A stretch of DNA of 64,000 bases, from assembly GCF_903853455.1 (NCBI RefSeq), contig NZ_CAINTR010000057.1, positions 1 to 64,000 of the forward strand, given 5' to 3'. Position numbers and translations under genes: made by a program. Position 1 is the first letter of the stretch. Each line of letters begins with the position of its first letter. The stretch comes from an uncultured Magnetospirillum sp. (GTDB lineage Bacteria; Pseudomonadota; Alphaproteobacteria; Rhodospirillales; Magnetospirillaceae). This document shows positions 7,525 to 15,844 of the stretch, piece by piece. The notes below the pieces were generated by a model. That model was not told the origin of the DNA, did not search any database, and worked only from the letters and a program-made list of their open reading frames with translations.

Positions 7525-8937
7525 CTAGATGCGGTAGCCGAAGCGGACGCCGCCCCAGTGACGGCCTTGGACGGTGATGGGGGCCGAGACGTCCTTCATC
7601 ATGATGAACTTGCCGCCGCCCATGTCGCGCCGATAGGTCTGGAGCAGGAAGGGCTTGGTGTTGCGGCCGGCGGCGAGGCCGGTGCGGTCGTTGAAGATCC
7701 TGCGGTTGCGGCAATTGGCGTTGTTCCACACCGGGTCCGGTCCCTGTGGCTGCGACACCTTCTTGATATGGGTGGCGATGTAGCCGTTGCGGTCGCAGGT
7801 GACGCAGAAGGCCACCCGCTCGTCGAAGGTCAGGTTGGCCTCCTGGAACTGGGGCAGCACCGAATCGGTGAAGGCGGCGAAGCGGGTGCTGTGCTGCTGC
7901 GGATTGGTGTTGGCGATGGGCTGGTAGGCCTCGTCGAACAGATCCGCCAGGGAGATACGGCCCTTGGCTACCGCGTCCTCGAACGCGGCACTGATCGCCT
8001 TGGCGGTGGCCTGGATGGTCTCGATGAACGGCGTGTCGGCGGTGCGGAACCCCGAGGCGGCGATATAGCTCATCAGCTCTTCCGAATTGCCCAGCAGCGA
8101 GGCGATGCGCTCGTCGGCCTTGATCAGGCTGTCGCTGGTCATGGCGATGCCTTCGAAGAACTTGTCGATCTCGCCGATGACCCCGTTGCATTGGGCCAGG
8201 GATTCCGACGCCGCCTGCGAAATGTTGGAGACCTTGCCTTCGACGGTGCCGATAGCGGCGCCGAACACCGAAACCGCCTGATTGATGACGCCGACGCCCG
8301 ACCCGACCGAATCGGCCATCCTCAGGGTGTCGGTGGAGGTCTCGATCAGTTCGGTGACCGAGCCCGACAGCCGGTGCACGGTGTCGTCGATACCGCTGGT
8401 GACGTCGCCGGTCTGACGCGCCAGGGTCTTCACCTCGTTGGCCACCACGGCGAAGCCCTTGCCGGCCTCTCCCGCCCGGGCGGCTTCGATGGTGGCGTTC
8501 AGCGCCAGCAGGTTGGTCTGACGCGCGATCTTCTGGATGCTGCGCGACATGGTGGAGACCTCGCCCAGCGCGCCCTCCAGCCCTTCCAACTGTTGTTCGA
8601 TGCCCTGGACCGCGCCGACCAGACGATTGACCCCCGACAGGGCCGCGTCGATGGTCCGCAGCGATTCCGTGGATTGTCGGCCGGCCTCGATGGTCACGGT
8701 CCGGGTCTCCTGCCCGGCGACGTCGATCTGGCCGATGGCCACGGCCATGGCGTGGGCGACGGATTTCAGGTGGGAGAACAACTCCTCCTGATGCTTCACG
8801 AAACGCGTCAGCCCGTCCATGGTGCCGGCGATGTCCGCAACCTCCAGACTGAGGCTGTCGATCTTCTTCAGAACCTCGGTCGCAAAGGAATCAGCCCCCG
8901 CCATCGCCGGGGAAACCCCGCCGCCTTGACCTGCCAT
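7525..8937 (-). CDS. Soluble methyl-accepting chemotaxis protein
   Basis: The 470-residue chemoreceptor has no membrane segment. A short N-terminal coiled coil leads into the signalling hairpin, whose tip is seen in [20 protein letters not shown] and [15 protein letters not shown]. The protein ends in an unusual sensory region of about 150 residues after the signalling domain. It contains [32 protein letters not shown] and a final [14 protein letters not shown] sensory region placed after the signalling domain, with a CxxC pair, suggests cytoplasmic sensing, perhaps of redox or a bound cofactor. Start 8937 follows GGGAGA at good spacing; an upstream extension of 34 codons lacks this. Confidence 0.88.
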   Translation of the reverse strand: MAGQGGGVSPAMAGADSFATEVLKKIDSLSLEVADIAGTMDGLTRFVKHQEELFSHLKSVAHAMAVAIGQIDVAGQETRTVTIEAGRQSTESLRTIDAALSGVNRLVGAVQGIEQQLEGLEGALGEVSTMSRSIQKIARQTNLLALNATIEAARAGEAGKGFAVVANEVKTLARQTGDVTSGIDDTVHRLSGSVTELIETSTDTLRMADSVGSGVGVINQAVSVFGAAIGTVEGKVSNISQAASESLAQCNGVIGEIDKFFEGIAMTSDSLIKADERIASLLGNSEELMSYIAASGFRTADTPFIETIQATAKAISAAFEDAVAKGRISLADLFDEAYQPIANTNPQQHSTRFAAFTDSVLPQFQEANLTFDERVAFCVTCDRNGYIATHIKKVSQPQGPDPVWNNANCRNRRIFNDRTGLAAGRNTKPFLLQTYRRDMGGGKFIMMKDVSAPITVQGRHWGGVRFGYRI

Positions 8938-9067
8938 AGTTGTCTCCCCGATGGCCTTATCGCCAATCGCGGCGCTTCTTTTCGAGCGCCTTTCTTGATC
9001 CCAGGATTCAATAAACCCTATCGTCCGGGCGGACGTCAATGGGAATGAGATGCCTATGGTATAAGGT

Positions 9068-9277
9068 CTAACTTACCGTTTCGGGTAGGGTATCCGCCTG
9101 CCCGTCCCCACCCGGCTCACCTGCCGGTTTAGCCGCCTTAATGTCACGATTTTTCGCCGGATTGGAGAACCGGAAGCGACCGGCGAGCACGCATCCCTTC
9201 ATACCGGGATCGCAGGGGCGATTGGCGACCTTGGTGCAGAGGCCCCCTTGATCATGGACGCAACTCCAGCCGCTCAT
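9068..9277 (-). CDS. Small four-cysteine protein of unknown function
   Basis: The 69-residue protein opens [20 protein letters not shown] and continues with a [16 protein letters not shown] segment. The four regularly spaced cysteines (C-x7-C-x6-C-x6-C) followed by a basic/aromatic GRFRF stretch look like a small metal-binding or redox fold. The tail is hydrophilic. GGGAGG lies seven bases upstream of the ATG. It is unassigned, but the cysteine pattern and ribosome site make it a likely real gene. Copy A of the hairpin repeat lies upstream, between it and the aldehyde oxidoreductase operon. Confidence 0.6.
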   Translation of the reverse strand: MSGWSCVHDQGGLCTKVANRPCDPGMKGCVLAGRFRFSNPAKNRDIKAAKPAGEPGGDGQADTLPETVS

Positions 9278-9310
9278 GGCTCGGCCTCCCATGGCTGTTC
9301 ATACCAACAT

Positions 9311-9446
9311 GCGTTGATCGAACCCGATCAACGCCGCCCTCAAGCGGCGGGCGGGCCACCTCCGTGGCCCTTGCCTCCCGCGCCACGAGGCGCGCGGCCC
9401 CTTGGGCCCAACCAAGCCGCCATGAGTCCCACTCATCGCGGCTTGG
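9311..9446. repeat. Modular hairpin repeat, copy A
   Basis: In order it holds GCGTTGATCG/CGATCAACGC, CCGCCCTCAAGCGGCGG, GGGCCAC/GTGGCCC, the linker TTGCCTCC, CGCGCC-ACGA-GGCGCG, and a terminal 15-bp hairpin (9412-9446) with one mismatch and a 5-base loop. It has the same architecture as copies B and C, but most paired positions differ in a compensating way. It lies between the last gene of the aldehyde oxidoreductase operon and the small cysteine protein. Confidence 0.8.
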
Positions 9447-9499
9447 TATCAGCCTTAGAATAAGCATTTCCGACGCGAAAACCTACGACATCCATTCGG

Positions 9500-9790
9500 C
9501 TAGCCCCCGCCGCGCTGAAAAGCTCGGTCGTAGGCCGCCAGAAACGCCGCCTGCTCCGCCGCCGTGCCGCCGCTGAAGGCGAAGCTCACCCGCAGTCGTG
9601 GCAGGCTGAGCACGCCGGACAGGGCCAGCGGCGCCAAGGCTTCCACCGTGATGGTGACGGTGCCGCCCGCCGCCGCCACGACGACGTGCTCGCCGATCCA
9701 GCGGTAGTCCAGGCCGCGCAGGGCATAGGGCAAATGGCGGCGGAACTCGTCCAGCCCCAGCGAGGCGACACGCTCGGTCGTCGGGATCAT
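9500..9790 (-). CDS. Conserved unknown protein of the aldehyde oxidoreductase operon
   Basis: The 96-residue protein is the last gene of the operon. Its ATG overlaps the stop of the MoaD-like gene by four bases, so it is probably translationally coupled. It has no cysteines, signal or membrane helix. The readable core is DEFRRHLPYALRGLDYRWIG followed by alternating strands (VTITVEALAPLALSG, LPRLRVSFAF). No family was recognised. Its position suggests a role in assembly or cofactor insertion for the tungsten enzyme, but this is inference from context only. Confidence 0.75.
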   Translation of the reverse strand: MIPTTERVASLGLDEFRRHLPYALRGLDYRWIGEHVVVAAAGGTVTITVEALAPLALSGVLSLPRLRVSFAFSGGTAAEQAAFLAAYDRAFQRGGG

Positions 9791-10041
9791 CCGCCGCCGA
9801 TCGGCGGCCAGATGCTGACCACGTCGCCCTCGGCCACCGGCGTGGCGGCGCGGGAATCCACGGGGATGAAGGCGCCGTTCACCAGCACCAGATGGCAATC
9901 CTTGTCGGGCAGGCCGAACCCGGCGATCAGCGTGGCCACGGTGGCACCCTCTCCGACCGCGACGCTGGTGGCGTTGGCGACCGAGCCGGGCGGCAGACGC
10001 GCCCCCAGCAGGGCGAACAGCTTGAGAGTGACCGTCGCCAT
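9787..10041 (-). CDS. MoaD/ThiS-family sulfur carrier protein
   Basis: The 84-residue ubiquitin-like protein ends in the diagnostic di-glycine (WPPIGGG), the C-terminal tail that is adenylated and thiocarboxylated in MoaD and ThiS. The beta-grasp core reads VTLKLFALLGARLP...VAEGDVVSIWPP. Within an AOR operon it is expected to supply sulfur for tungstopterin assembly dedicated to this enzyme. It overlaps the next gene by four bases and lies 3 bp after the FAD subunit gene. Confidence 0.88.
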   Translation of the reverse strand: MATVTLKLFALLGARLPPGSVANATSVAVGEGATVATLIAGFGLPDKDCHLVLVNGAFIPVDSRAATPVAEGDVVSIWPPIGGG

Positions 10042-10044
10042 GAG

Positions 10045-11307
10045 CTACTCCGCAGCCACACCCTGGGTGCAGGCGACATAGGCCTCGGCCAGACGGCTGG
10101 GGTCCCGGCGCAGCCGCTCCAGCCAGGAGCCCAGCTTGACCTTGGTCTGGATCAGGCCGCGAATGACGCCGATCTCGTTGGTCATGCCCACCGTGTTGGC
10201 TCCCACCAGCCGTTCGTCGAAAATTTCCAGCCGCAGATAGCGGAACCGCGCCTCGTCCACCACGCGGATCTGCTCGCCGCCCGCCTTGCCGGCCCACAGG
10301 CCGAACGAGCACGAGATCAGGCCCAGCGTCTCCAGGGTGTTCATGGACAGGCTGCCCATGTATGGCGTCGGCTTGCCCGCCATGTTGAGCGCCGCGACGC
10401 GGCCATGCTCCACCGCCGTGGGCTGGATGGCGTGGACCTCGGTCAGGCCGGTGCACTGGTTCAGCCCCTGGGCCACGTCGCCGGCGGCGTAGATGCCGGC
10501 CACGTTGGTTTGCAGGAAGGGATCGACCACGACGCCCTCGTCGACGGCGACGCCGCTGCCGGCCAGGAAGCCGGTGTTGGTCCTCACCCCGGTGCCGACG
10601 ATCACCAGATCCGCCTCGGCGCTCTCGCCCGAATCCAGGGTGACCCGCAGCCCCGACGCTTCCTGCGTGATCAACTTGGGCCGGCCGGCGGTCAGCACCC
10701 GCACGCCCTTGGCGCGGCACCAGCGCATGATCATGCCGCCGGCGGTTTCGTCCATCATGGACCGCACCATGCGCCCGGACGAGCCGCAACTGACGGTGAG
10801 CTGGGCGCCGCGCTGCACCAGCGACTGCAAGATGATGCAGGAGATGAAACCGGCCCCCAGCAACAGCACTCGCGTCCCCGGCTTGAGCTGGGCGCTGACC
10901 TCGCGCATGTCCTCCAGGGTCCAGCAGGCGTGCACGCCGGGCAGATCGAGGCCGGGCACGTCGGGCCGGGCCGGCGACGAGCCGGTGGCGATCAGCAGGC
11001 GGTCGTAGGACAGGGCGCCGCCCTCGGCCAGGGACAGCGTCCGGGTGGCGGGATCGACCGCCTTCACCCGGTCATGGAGCAGATCGACGCCCAGCGAGTC
11101 GTAATAGCCGTCGCGCTGGCGCAACCAGGTTCCCGGCTCCTGGATCTTGCCGGCCATGGCGTAGGGAATGGCCATGCGGGCATAGGGCGGCCCGGCCTCG
11201 CCGCAGATCAGGGTGACCCGCGCGGCGGGATCGTGTTGGCGCAAGGTCTCGGCCGCCACCACTCCCGCCGGTCCCGCTCCGATGATGACGTGACGCATGG
11301 CGGTCAC
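10045..11307 (-). CDS. FAD-dependent pyridine nucleotide oxidoreductase, AOR electron-transfer subunit
   Basis: The 420-residue flavoprotein has a Rossmann FAD motif at its N terminus (HVIIGAGPAGVVAAE, 6-20). A second dinucleotide fold near 145 (VLLLGAGFISCI) binds NAD(P)H, and the VAGIYAAGDVAQ segment is the usual second FAD contact. In the AOR of Aromatoleum-type bacteria a homologous FAD subunit (AorC) links the iron-sulfur subunit to NAD+. The same three-part set is encoded here. Its start overlaps the stop of the tungstopterin subunit gene by four bases. Confidence 0.88.
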   Translation of the reverse strand: MTAMRHVIIGAGPAGVVAAETLRQHDPAARVTLICGEAGPPYARMAIPYAMAGKIQEPGTWLRQRDGYYDSLGVDLLHDRVKAVDPATRTLSLAEGGALSYDRLLIATGSSPARPDVPGLDLPGVHACWTLEDMREVSAQLKPGTRVLLLGAGFISCIILQSLVQRGAQLTVSCGSSGRMVRSMMDETAGGMIMRWCRAKGVRVLTAGRPKLITQEASGLRVTLDSGESAEADLVIVGTGVRTNTGFLAGSGVAVDEGVVVDPFLQTNVAGIYAAGDVAQGLNQCTGLTEVHAIQPTAVEHGRVAALNMAGKPTPYMGSLSMNTLETLGLISCSFGLWAGKAGGEQIRVVDEARFRYLRLEIFDERLVGANTVGMTNEIGVIRGLIQTKVKLGSWLERLRRDPSRLAEAYVACTQGVAAE

Positions 11308-13154
11308 GCCAGCTCAAGCCGCTTCAGCGTCTCCGCCGTCGGCACGCCATCGGGGGTCCAGCCGCGCAGCTGGTAGTATTCCGGCAGCATCTTGTCCAGG
11401 CCGGAGGTCAAGCCCTTGGCGGGGCCGGTCTTGGCCGCGTCCTTGAGCAGACGCTTGGGCAGGGTGTCGTCCTGGGCGGTCATGCCGGCGGCGAGGTTGA
11501 ACTGCCGCTCGATGGTCCAGATGCGTTCGCCCACCTCCAGCAGATGTTCCGGCGTCCATTCGCCCTCGCAGGCGGCATCCAGCTGCGGCGCCAGATTCTC
11601 CAGCCCCCAGGCGAAGGTGGTGAAGATGCACAGGCCGGAGGCGTCGAAGGCGGCGGTGGCGTCCTGGAAGGCCTTGACCAGAGCCGCCTTGCCATCGGTG
11701 ACCAGGGGATCGGTCTTGAACGGGATGCCCAGCACCTCGGAGGCCACGGTGTAGGAGCGCAGATGGCAGGCGCCGCGGTTGGAGGTGGCGTAGGTCAGGC
11801 CCATGCCCTGGATGCCGCGCGGGTCGTAGGCGGGGAATTCCTGGCCCTTGACCGTCATGGACAGTTCGGGATGGCCGTATTTGGCGCAGAAGCGCCGCGA
11901 GCCCTGGCCCAGTTCCAGGCCGAAGCCCTCGCCCTTACCGACCAGCTCGGCCATCTTGACCAGCGCCTCGGCCGAGCCGAACTTGAGTTCGACGCCGCCG
12001 GTCTGTTCCTTGGTCAACGCCCCCATCTCGTACAGCTCCATGGCCGCCGCCAGGGTCGAGCCGAACGAGATCGGGTCGAAGCCATGCTCGTTGCACATGA
12101 AGTTGGCGAAGGTGCAGGCCTCCAGGTCGTCCACCCCGCAATCGGAGCCCATGGCCCAGGCGGCCTCGTACTCGACGCCGCCGGAAGCGTCGCGGTATTG
12201 CGGCCGCGACGCGATGGAGAAGTGGCCGGGATCCATGCGGGAAATGCGGCCGCAGGCGATGGTGCAGCCGAAACAGGCGCCGTTGGTGACGAGGTTGGCC
12301 TTGCCGTCGGTGGCGCGCGGCTCGTGCATGGCCTCGCCCGAGATCTTGTGGGCGCCCTCGAACTCCACCGCGCTGAAGTTACGGGTGGGCATGGCCCCCA
12401 TCTCGTTGATGACGTTCATCAGCACCTGGGTGCCGTATTTGGGCAGGCCCTGGCCGGTAACGGCGTTGTCGGCCAGCACCTGCTTCTGGGCGATGGTGGC
12501 GGCGATGAAGCGCTCGGGGTCCTTGACCCGCACCCCTCGGGTGCCACGCACCGTCACCGCCTTGAGGTTCTTGGAGCCCATCACCGCGCCCACGCCGGAA
12601 CGGCCGGCGGCACGGTGCAGGTCGTTGATGATGCCGGCATACAGCACGCCCCGCTCGCCGGCGGCGCCGATGGACGCCACCCGCAGCAGGGGATCCTGGT
12701 GCAGGGCCTTGAGGCCGTGCTCGGTCTCCCACACCGACTTGCCCCAGTAGTCCGAGGCGTCGCGAATCTCCACCGTCTCGTTCTCGATGGACAGATAGAC
12801 CGGCTTGGGCGACTTGCCTTCGACGATGACCATGTCCCAGCCGGCGTTCTTCAACTCGTTGCCGAAGAAACCGCCGCTGTTGGAACAGGCGATGCAGTTG
12901 GTCAGCGGCCCCTTGGTCACCACCGAATAGCGCCCGCCGGTGGAGGCGGCGGTGCCGGTCAGCGGACCGGTGGTGAAGATCATCTTGTTGGCGGGCGACA
13001 GCGGATCGACCTTGGGATCGACCTCGGCGACGTAGTATTTGGTGGCCAGCCCGCGCTGTCCCAGGTACTGGCGCGCCCAGTCGCGGTTGAGGTCCTCGAC
13101 CTTGACGGTTCCGGCGCTGAGGTCGACGCGGAGAAACTTGCCTGTCCAGCCCAT
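11304..13154 (-). CDS. Aldehyde:ferredoxin oxidoreductase, tungstopterin subunit
   Basis: The 616-residue protein is a full-length AOR-family oxidoreductase that converts aldehydes to carboxylic acids, or the reverse. The N terminus MGWTGKFLRVDLSAGTVKVE starts the beta-barrel domain. GRYSVVTKGPLTN and SGGFFGNELKNAGWD contact the bis-pterin. The [4Fe-4S] cluster cysteines are in ACFGCTIACG (about 290-300), with a fourth in RGACHLRSY. Start 13154 follows GGGAGG; an upstream frame extension runs into the spacer. It follows the Fe-S subunit gene by 16 bp and overlaps the FAD subunit gene. Confidence 0.93.
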   Translation of the reverse strand: MGWTGKFLRVDLSAGTVKVEDLNRDWARQYLGQRGLATKYYVAEVDPKVDPLSPANKMIFTTGPLTGTAASTGGRYSVVTKGPLTNCIACSNSGGFFGNELKNAGWDMVIVEGKSPKPVYLSIENETVEIRDASDYWGKSVWETEHGLKALHQDPLLRVASIGAAGERGVLYAGIINDLHRAAGRSGVGAVMGSKNLKAVTVRGTRGVRVKDPERFIAATIAQKQVLADNAVTGQGLPKYGTQVLMNVINEMGAMPTRNFSAVEFEGAHKISGEAMHEPRATDGKANLVTNGACFGCTIACGRISRMDPGHFSIASRPQYRDASGGVEYEAAWAMGSDCGVDDLEACTFANFMCNEHGFDPISFGSTLAAAMELYEMGALTKEQTGGVELKFGSAEALVKMAELVGKGEGFGLELGQGSRRFCAKYGHPELSMTVKGQEFPAYDPRGIQGMGLTYATSNRGACHLRSYTVASEVLGIPFKTDPLVTDGKAALVKAFQDATAAFDASGLCIFTTFAWGLENLAPQLDAACEGEWTPEHLLEVGERIWTIERQFNLAAGMTAQDDTLPKRLLKDAAKTGPAKGLTSGLDKMLPEYYQLRGWTPDGVPTAETLKRLELA

Positions 13155-13170
13155 GTCCCGGTCCTCCCGT

Positions 13171-13650
13171 TCAGGCTTGCGCGTGCGGCTGGGTGTCGGT
13201 CTTGACCGCCCAAAGCCGCATCTTGTCATAGCCGGTCTGCTCGGCATCCACGTAGGTGATGGCCCCGGTGGGACAGGACCGGGCGCAGGCCGGATCGCCG
13301 CCGCACAGGTCGCACTTGTCCACCTTGCCGCTGTCGGCGTTGTAGTTCACGGTGCCGAACGGGCAGGCGATGGTGCAGACCTTGCACCCGACGCATAGAT
13401 TGGCGTGCACCACCTTGGCGCCGGTGCCGGCATCAAGCTGGATGGCATCGACCGGACAGGCGTGCAGGCACCAGGCCTCGGCGCACTGGGTACAGGTATA
13501 GGGCACGAAACGGCCCTGGGAATGGAGGTCGAAAATACGGATGCGCGACCGGGCCGGGTTGAAACTGCGCTCCTTCTCGAAGGAGCAGGCCATCTCGCAT
13601 TGACGACAGCCGGTACACTTCTCCGGCTTCAAAAGCAAAGATCGTTGCAT
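13171..13650 (-). CDS. Polyferredoxin electron-transfer subunit of aldehyde oxidoreductase
   Basis: The 159-residue protein holds sixteen cysteines in four clusters: CTGCRQCEMAC, CTQCAEAWCLHACP, CVGCKVCTIACP and CDLCGGDPACARSCP. This is the DMSO-reductase-beta/HycB type of four-[4Fe-4S] ferredoxin. It is the first gene of the AOR operon and would carry electrons between the tungstopterin and FAD subunits. Start 13650 has a GGAGGGGAGG ribosome site. There is no signal peptide, so the complex is cytoplasmic. Confidence 0.92.
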   Translation of the reverse strand: MQRSLLLKPEKCTGCRQCEMACSFEKERSFNPARSRIRIFDLHSQGRFVPYTCTQCAEAWCLHACPVDAIQLDAGTGAKVVHANLCVGCKVCTIACPFGTVNYNADSGKVDKCDLCGGDPACARSCPTGAITYVDAEQTGYDKMRLWAVKTDTQPHAQA

Positions 13651-13761
13651 CCGCTTCCTCCCCTCCGGCGCGTGCGCTTCGGACGGCACGCAACGTGATC
13701 CGCGTGAGCGGAGAATCGGCGCGGACGACACGGGGCGTCCGGTCTCCGGTCACGCTGGCCT

Positions 13762-13775
13762 TGACGTTTTCGTCA
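13762..13775. promoter_or_regulatory. Candidate operator upstream of the aldehyde oxidoreductase operon
   Basis: TGACG-TTTT-CGTCA is a perfect inverted repeat in the 323-bp gap (13651-13973) between the AOR operon and a divergent small gene. It sits about 115 bp upstream of the first AOR start. It resembles half-sites of Crp/Fnr-type regulators, but the spacing does not fit the usual FNR box. The rest of this gap holds no gene or clear core promoter that could be identified. Confidence 0.3.
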
Positions 13776-13973
13776 GAGATACAGAGTAGCACAGGCACCA
13801 ACTGATCGGATATCGTAGAAAGGTACAATGCAATTACAGGTTTATTTTACAAGGGCCGGAGAAAGACGCATAAAAACGACAATCCGTCGTTTCCGAGCCA
13901 AGGCCCTGGTGGATCGGGACGCCGCTTCCCATGTGGAGGATGACACATCTCCCCATGGAGGTTCCGCCATGAA

Positions 13974-14252
13974 ATGAAAAGCCTGATTTCCGCCCTCGCC
14001 TTCGCCGCCTGCGTCGCCGCCACGCCCGCCGGGGCCGCCGATGCGGGACAAAGCCCGTCCGGCGACGATACCTACGCCCCCATGTTCGCCTATGTGCAGG
14101 CCAACCCCCATGCCCGGCAGGTGCCGAGCGCGGTGGAACAGGCCGCCGAGACGAAGGCGGCCGAGACCGACCGCGCCGAATTGGCGGCATGGAGTTCGGT
14201 CATGGGACACGGCGACATCCCGCAGGAATACCTGGACAAGGCCCATAATTAG
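13974..14252 (+). CDS. Small exported protein of unknown function
   Basis: The 92-residue protein has a clear Sec signal peptide (MKSLISALAFAACVAATPAG followed by AADA). The mature part of about 70 residues is rich in Ala and Glu (YAPMFAYVQANPHARQVPS, ETKAAETDRAELAAW) and has no cysteine. It is probably periplasmic. It lies divergent from the AOR operon and convergent with nirN. No family was recognised. Confidence 0.6.
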   Translation: MKSLISALAFAACVAATPAGAADAGQSPSGDDTYAPMFAYVQANPHARQVPSAVEQAAETKAAETDRAELAAWSSVMGHGDIPQEYLDKAHN

Positions 14253-14262
14253 GATTGGGGGC

Positions 14263-14290
14263 TCCCCTCGCCCGCTTGCGGGCGAGGGGA
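14263..14290. repeat. GC-rich palindrome between convergent genes
   Basis: TCCCCTCGCCCGC at 14263-14275 pairs perfectly with 14278-14290 across only two bases. It sits just before the nirN stop and just after the small exported gene. It is one of several REP-like CCCCTC/GAGGGG palindromes in the window, and no T-run follows. Confidence 0.65.
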
Positions 14291-14296
14291 AGCACG

Positions 14297-15844
14297 TCAG
14301 TGGCTGGTGCCGCTGGAATAATTGATCTTGTTGAAGACGTTGTACTTGCCGACCGGGCGGCGCATGGGCAGACGCTTGATTTCCTCGAAGCTGGCGGTGT
14401 CGAACACGATCAACTCGCCCTCGTCCTCCATCACCGAGACCAGCACCGTCTTGCCCCAGCGGTCGAACTCGGCGTGGGCGGTGGTCTTGCCTGGCGCCGG
14501 CCGCATGGTCTTGACGATCTCCAGCGTGCGCAAGTCGATGATCTGGATGGCGTCCTTGTCCTTGCCCATGGAGACGTCGATCCAGGCATAGGGCGAGGCC
14601 TCGTGGCCGCGCATGAAGAAGCCCGGCCCCAGGGTGGGAATCCGCTTGACCGTCTTCCAGGTGGTCATGTCGATGACGCTGACCACCGCCTCCTTGAGAT
14701 GCGGCGTCGCCATGACGTCGTGGCCATCCTTGGCGAAGATGATGCCCGAGCCCAGATGGGGCATGCCCGCCAGGTCGATCTGGGCGATTTCGGTTCCGCT
14801 CACCAGATTGATGACCAGCCCCTTGCCGCCGTCGCGGCTGGCGCCCATCAGGTTGCGGTTGTCGCGGTCGAAGAAGAAGTCGTCGAGATAGTCGCTGGTC
14901 TTGATCCGGCGCATGGGGAACGGCCCCTTCTCGGCGAAGCCCTCGGCCATGCCCGGCTCGCGGTTATGGACGAAGCCGTTGTAGATGGGCTCGTGATCCT
15001 CGGCATAAGGTAGCTCCCACAGTTCCTTGATGTCCTTCAGCGCCGCCACGAAGGACCGGCGCTGGGGCACGGTGTAGACCGCCGAAACCCGCGACGAATG
15101 CCCCTGGCCGTCATTGACCTCGATCACCCGGATCGGCGTCAGGTCCCGCGCATCCAGCGCCACCAGGGTGTGGGGCAGCATGTTGCCGACCATGAGGAAA
15201 CGGCCGTCATGGGAGACCGCCACGTTGCGGGTGTTCACGCCGGCCCGGATCTCGGCAACGGTCTGAAGGCTGTAGAGGTCGTATTTGGTGATCCAGCCGT
15301 CGCGGGAGGCGAAATAGACGAAGCGGCCGTCGGGCGAGTACTTGGCGCCGCCATGCAGGGCGAAGCGGCTCTGGAAGCGGGCCAGGGGAACGAGGCTGTC
15401 GCCATCCAGGATGGTGACGTGATGGTCGCCGGTTTCCACCACCGTGAACAGGTTAAGCGGATCGGCCGTCCATTGCGGCGCCGCCGGCAGGCTGGCGGGG
15501 TCCACCGACAGGACGCGCGACGCCCGGATCTCCGCCATCCCCCATTGGGGAACGGCGGGCAGCGGCGTGAAGACGTAATCGGCCAGCAGCTTGATCTGCT
15601 CGGGGCTCAGCGTGGCGGCATGGGCCGGCATCTGGGTGGCGGGGCGGCCCTCGGCGATGACCTTCTCCGCCTCGCTGCGCTTGAGACGCCCCAGATTCTC
15701 CGGCAGCAAGGCCGGCCCGATGGCGCCCAGCCGGTCGCCGCCATGGCATTTGGCGCAATGCTCGGTGAACAGGGCGGCGGCATCCTCCGCCCAGGCGGGA
15801 ACAGCGGCGGCAAGCAGGGCCAGGGCAAGCAGGACGGCGTTCAT
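14297..15844 (-). CDS. nirN: NirN-type c-heme/d1-domain protein of heme d1 maturation
   Basis: The 515-residue periplasmic protein has a signal peptide (cleavage after about residue 19) and a cytochrome c domain with one CAKCH heme site (30-34). An eight-bladed propeller domain like that of cytochrome cd1 follows. It is too divergent from NirS to be the reductase itself. NirF normally lacks a c-heme, so NirN is the best call. NirN dehydrogenates the heme d1 precursor in the last step of d1 synthesis and interacts with NirS. The gene starts one base before the nirE stop region, so nirE-nirN are coupled. Confidence 0.82.
   Translation of the reverse strand: MNAVLLALALLAAAVPAWAEDAAALFTEHCAKCHGGDRLGAIGPALLPENLGRLKRSEAEKVIAEGRPATQMPAHAATLSPEQIKLLADYVFTPLPAVPQWGMAEIRASRVLSVDPASLPAAPQWTADPLNLFTVVETGDHHVTILDGDSLVPLARFQSRFALHGGAKYSPDGRFVYFASRDGWITKYDLYSLQTVAEIRAGVNTRNVAVSHDGRFLMVGNMLPHTLVALDARDLTPIRVIEVNDGQGHSSRVSAVYTVPQRRSFVAALKDIKELWELPYAEDHEPIYNGFVHNREPGMAEGFAEKGPFPMRRIKTSDYLDDFFFDRDNRNLMGASRDGGKGLVINLVSGTEIAQIDLAGMPHLGSGIIFAKDGHDVMATPHLKEAVVSVIDMTTWKTVKRIPTLGPGFFMRGHEASPYAWIDVSMGKDKDAIQIIDLRTLEIVKTMRPAPGKTTAHAEFDRWGKTVLVSVMEDEGELIVFDTASFEEIKRLPMRRPVGKYNVFNKINYSSGTSH

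Noticed and set aside
13433-13828. Minus-strand open frame upstream of the AOR ferredoxin gene
   Set aside because: It overlaps the ferredoxin in another frame and shows no protein-like pattern. The region is better read as a promoter region.
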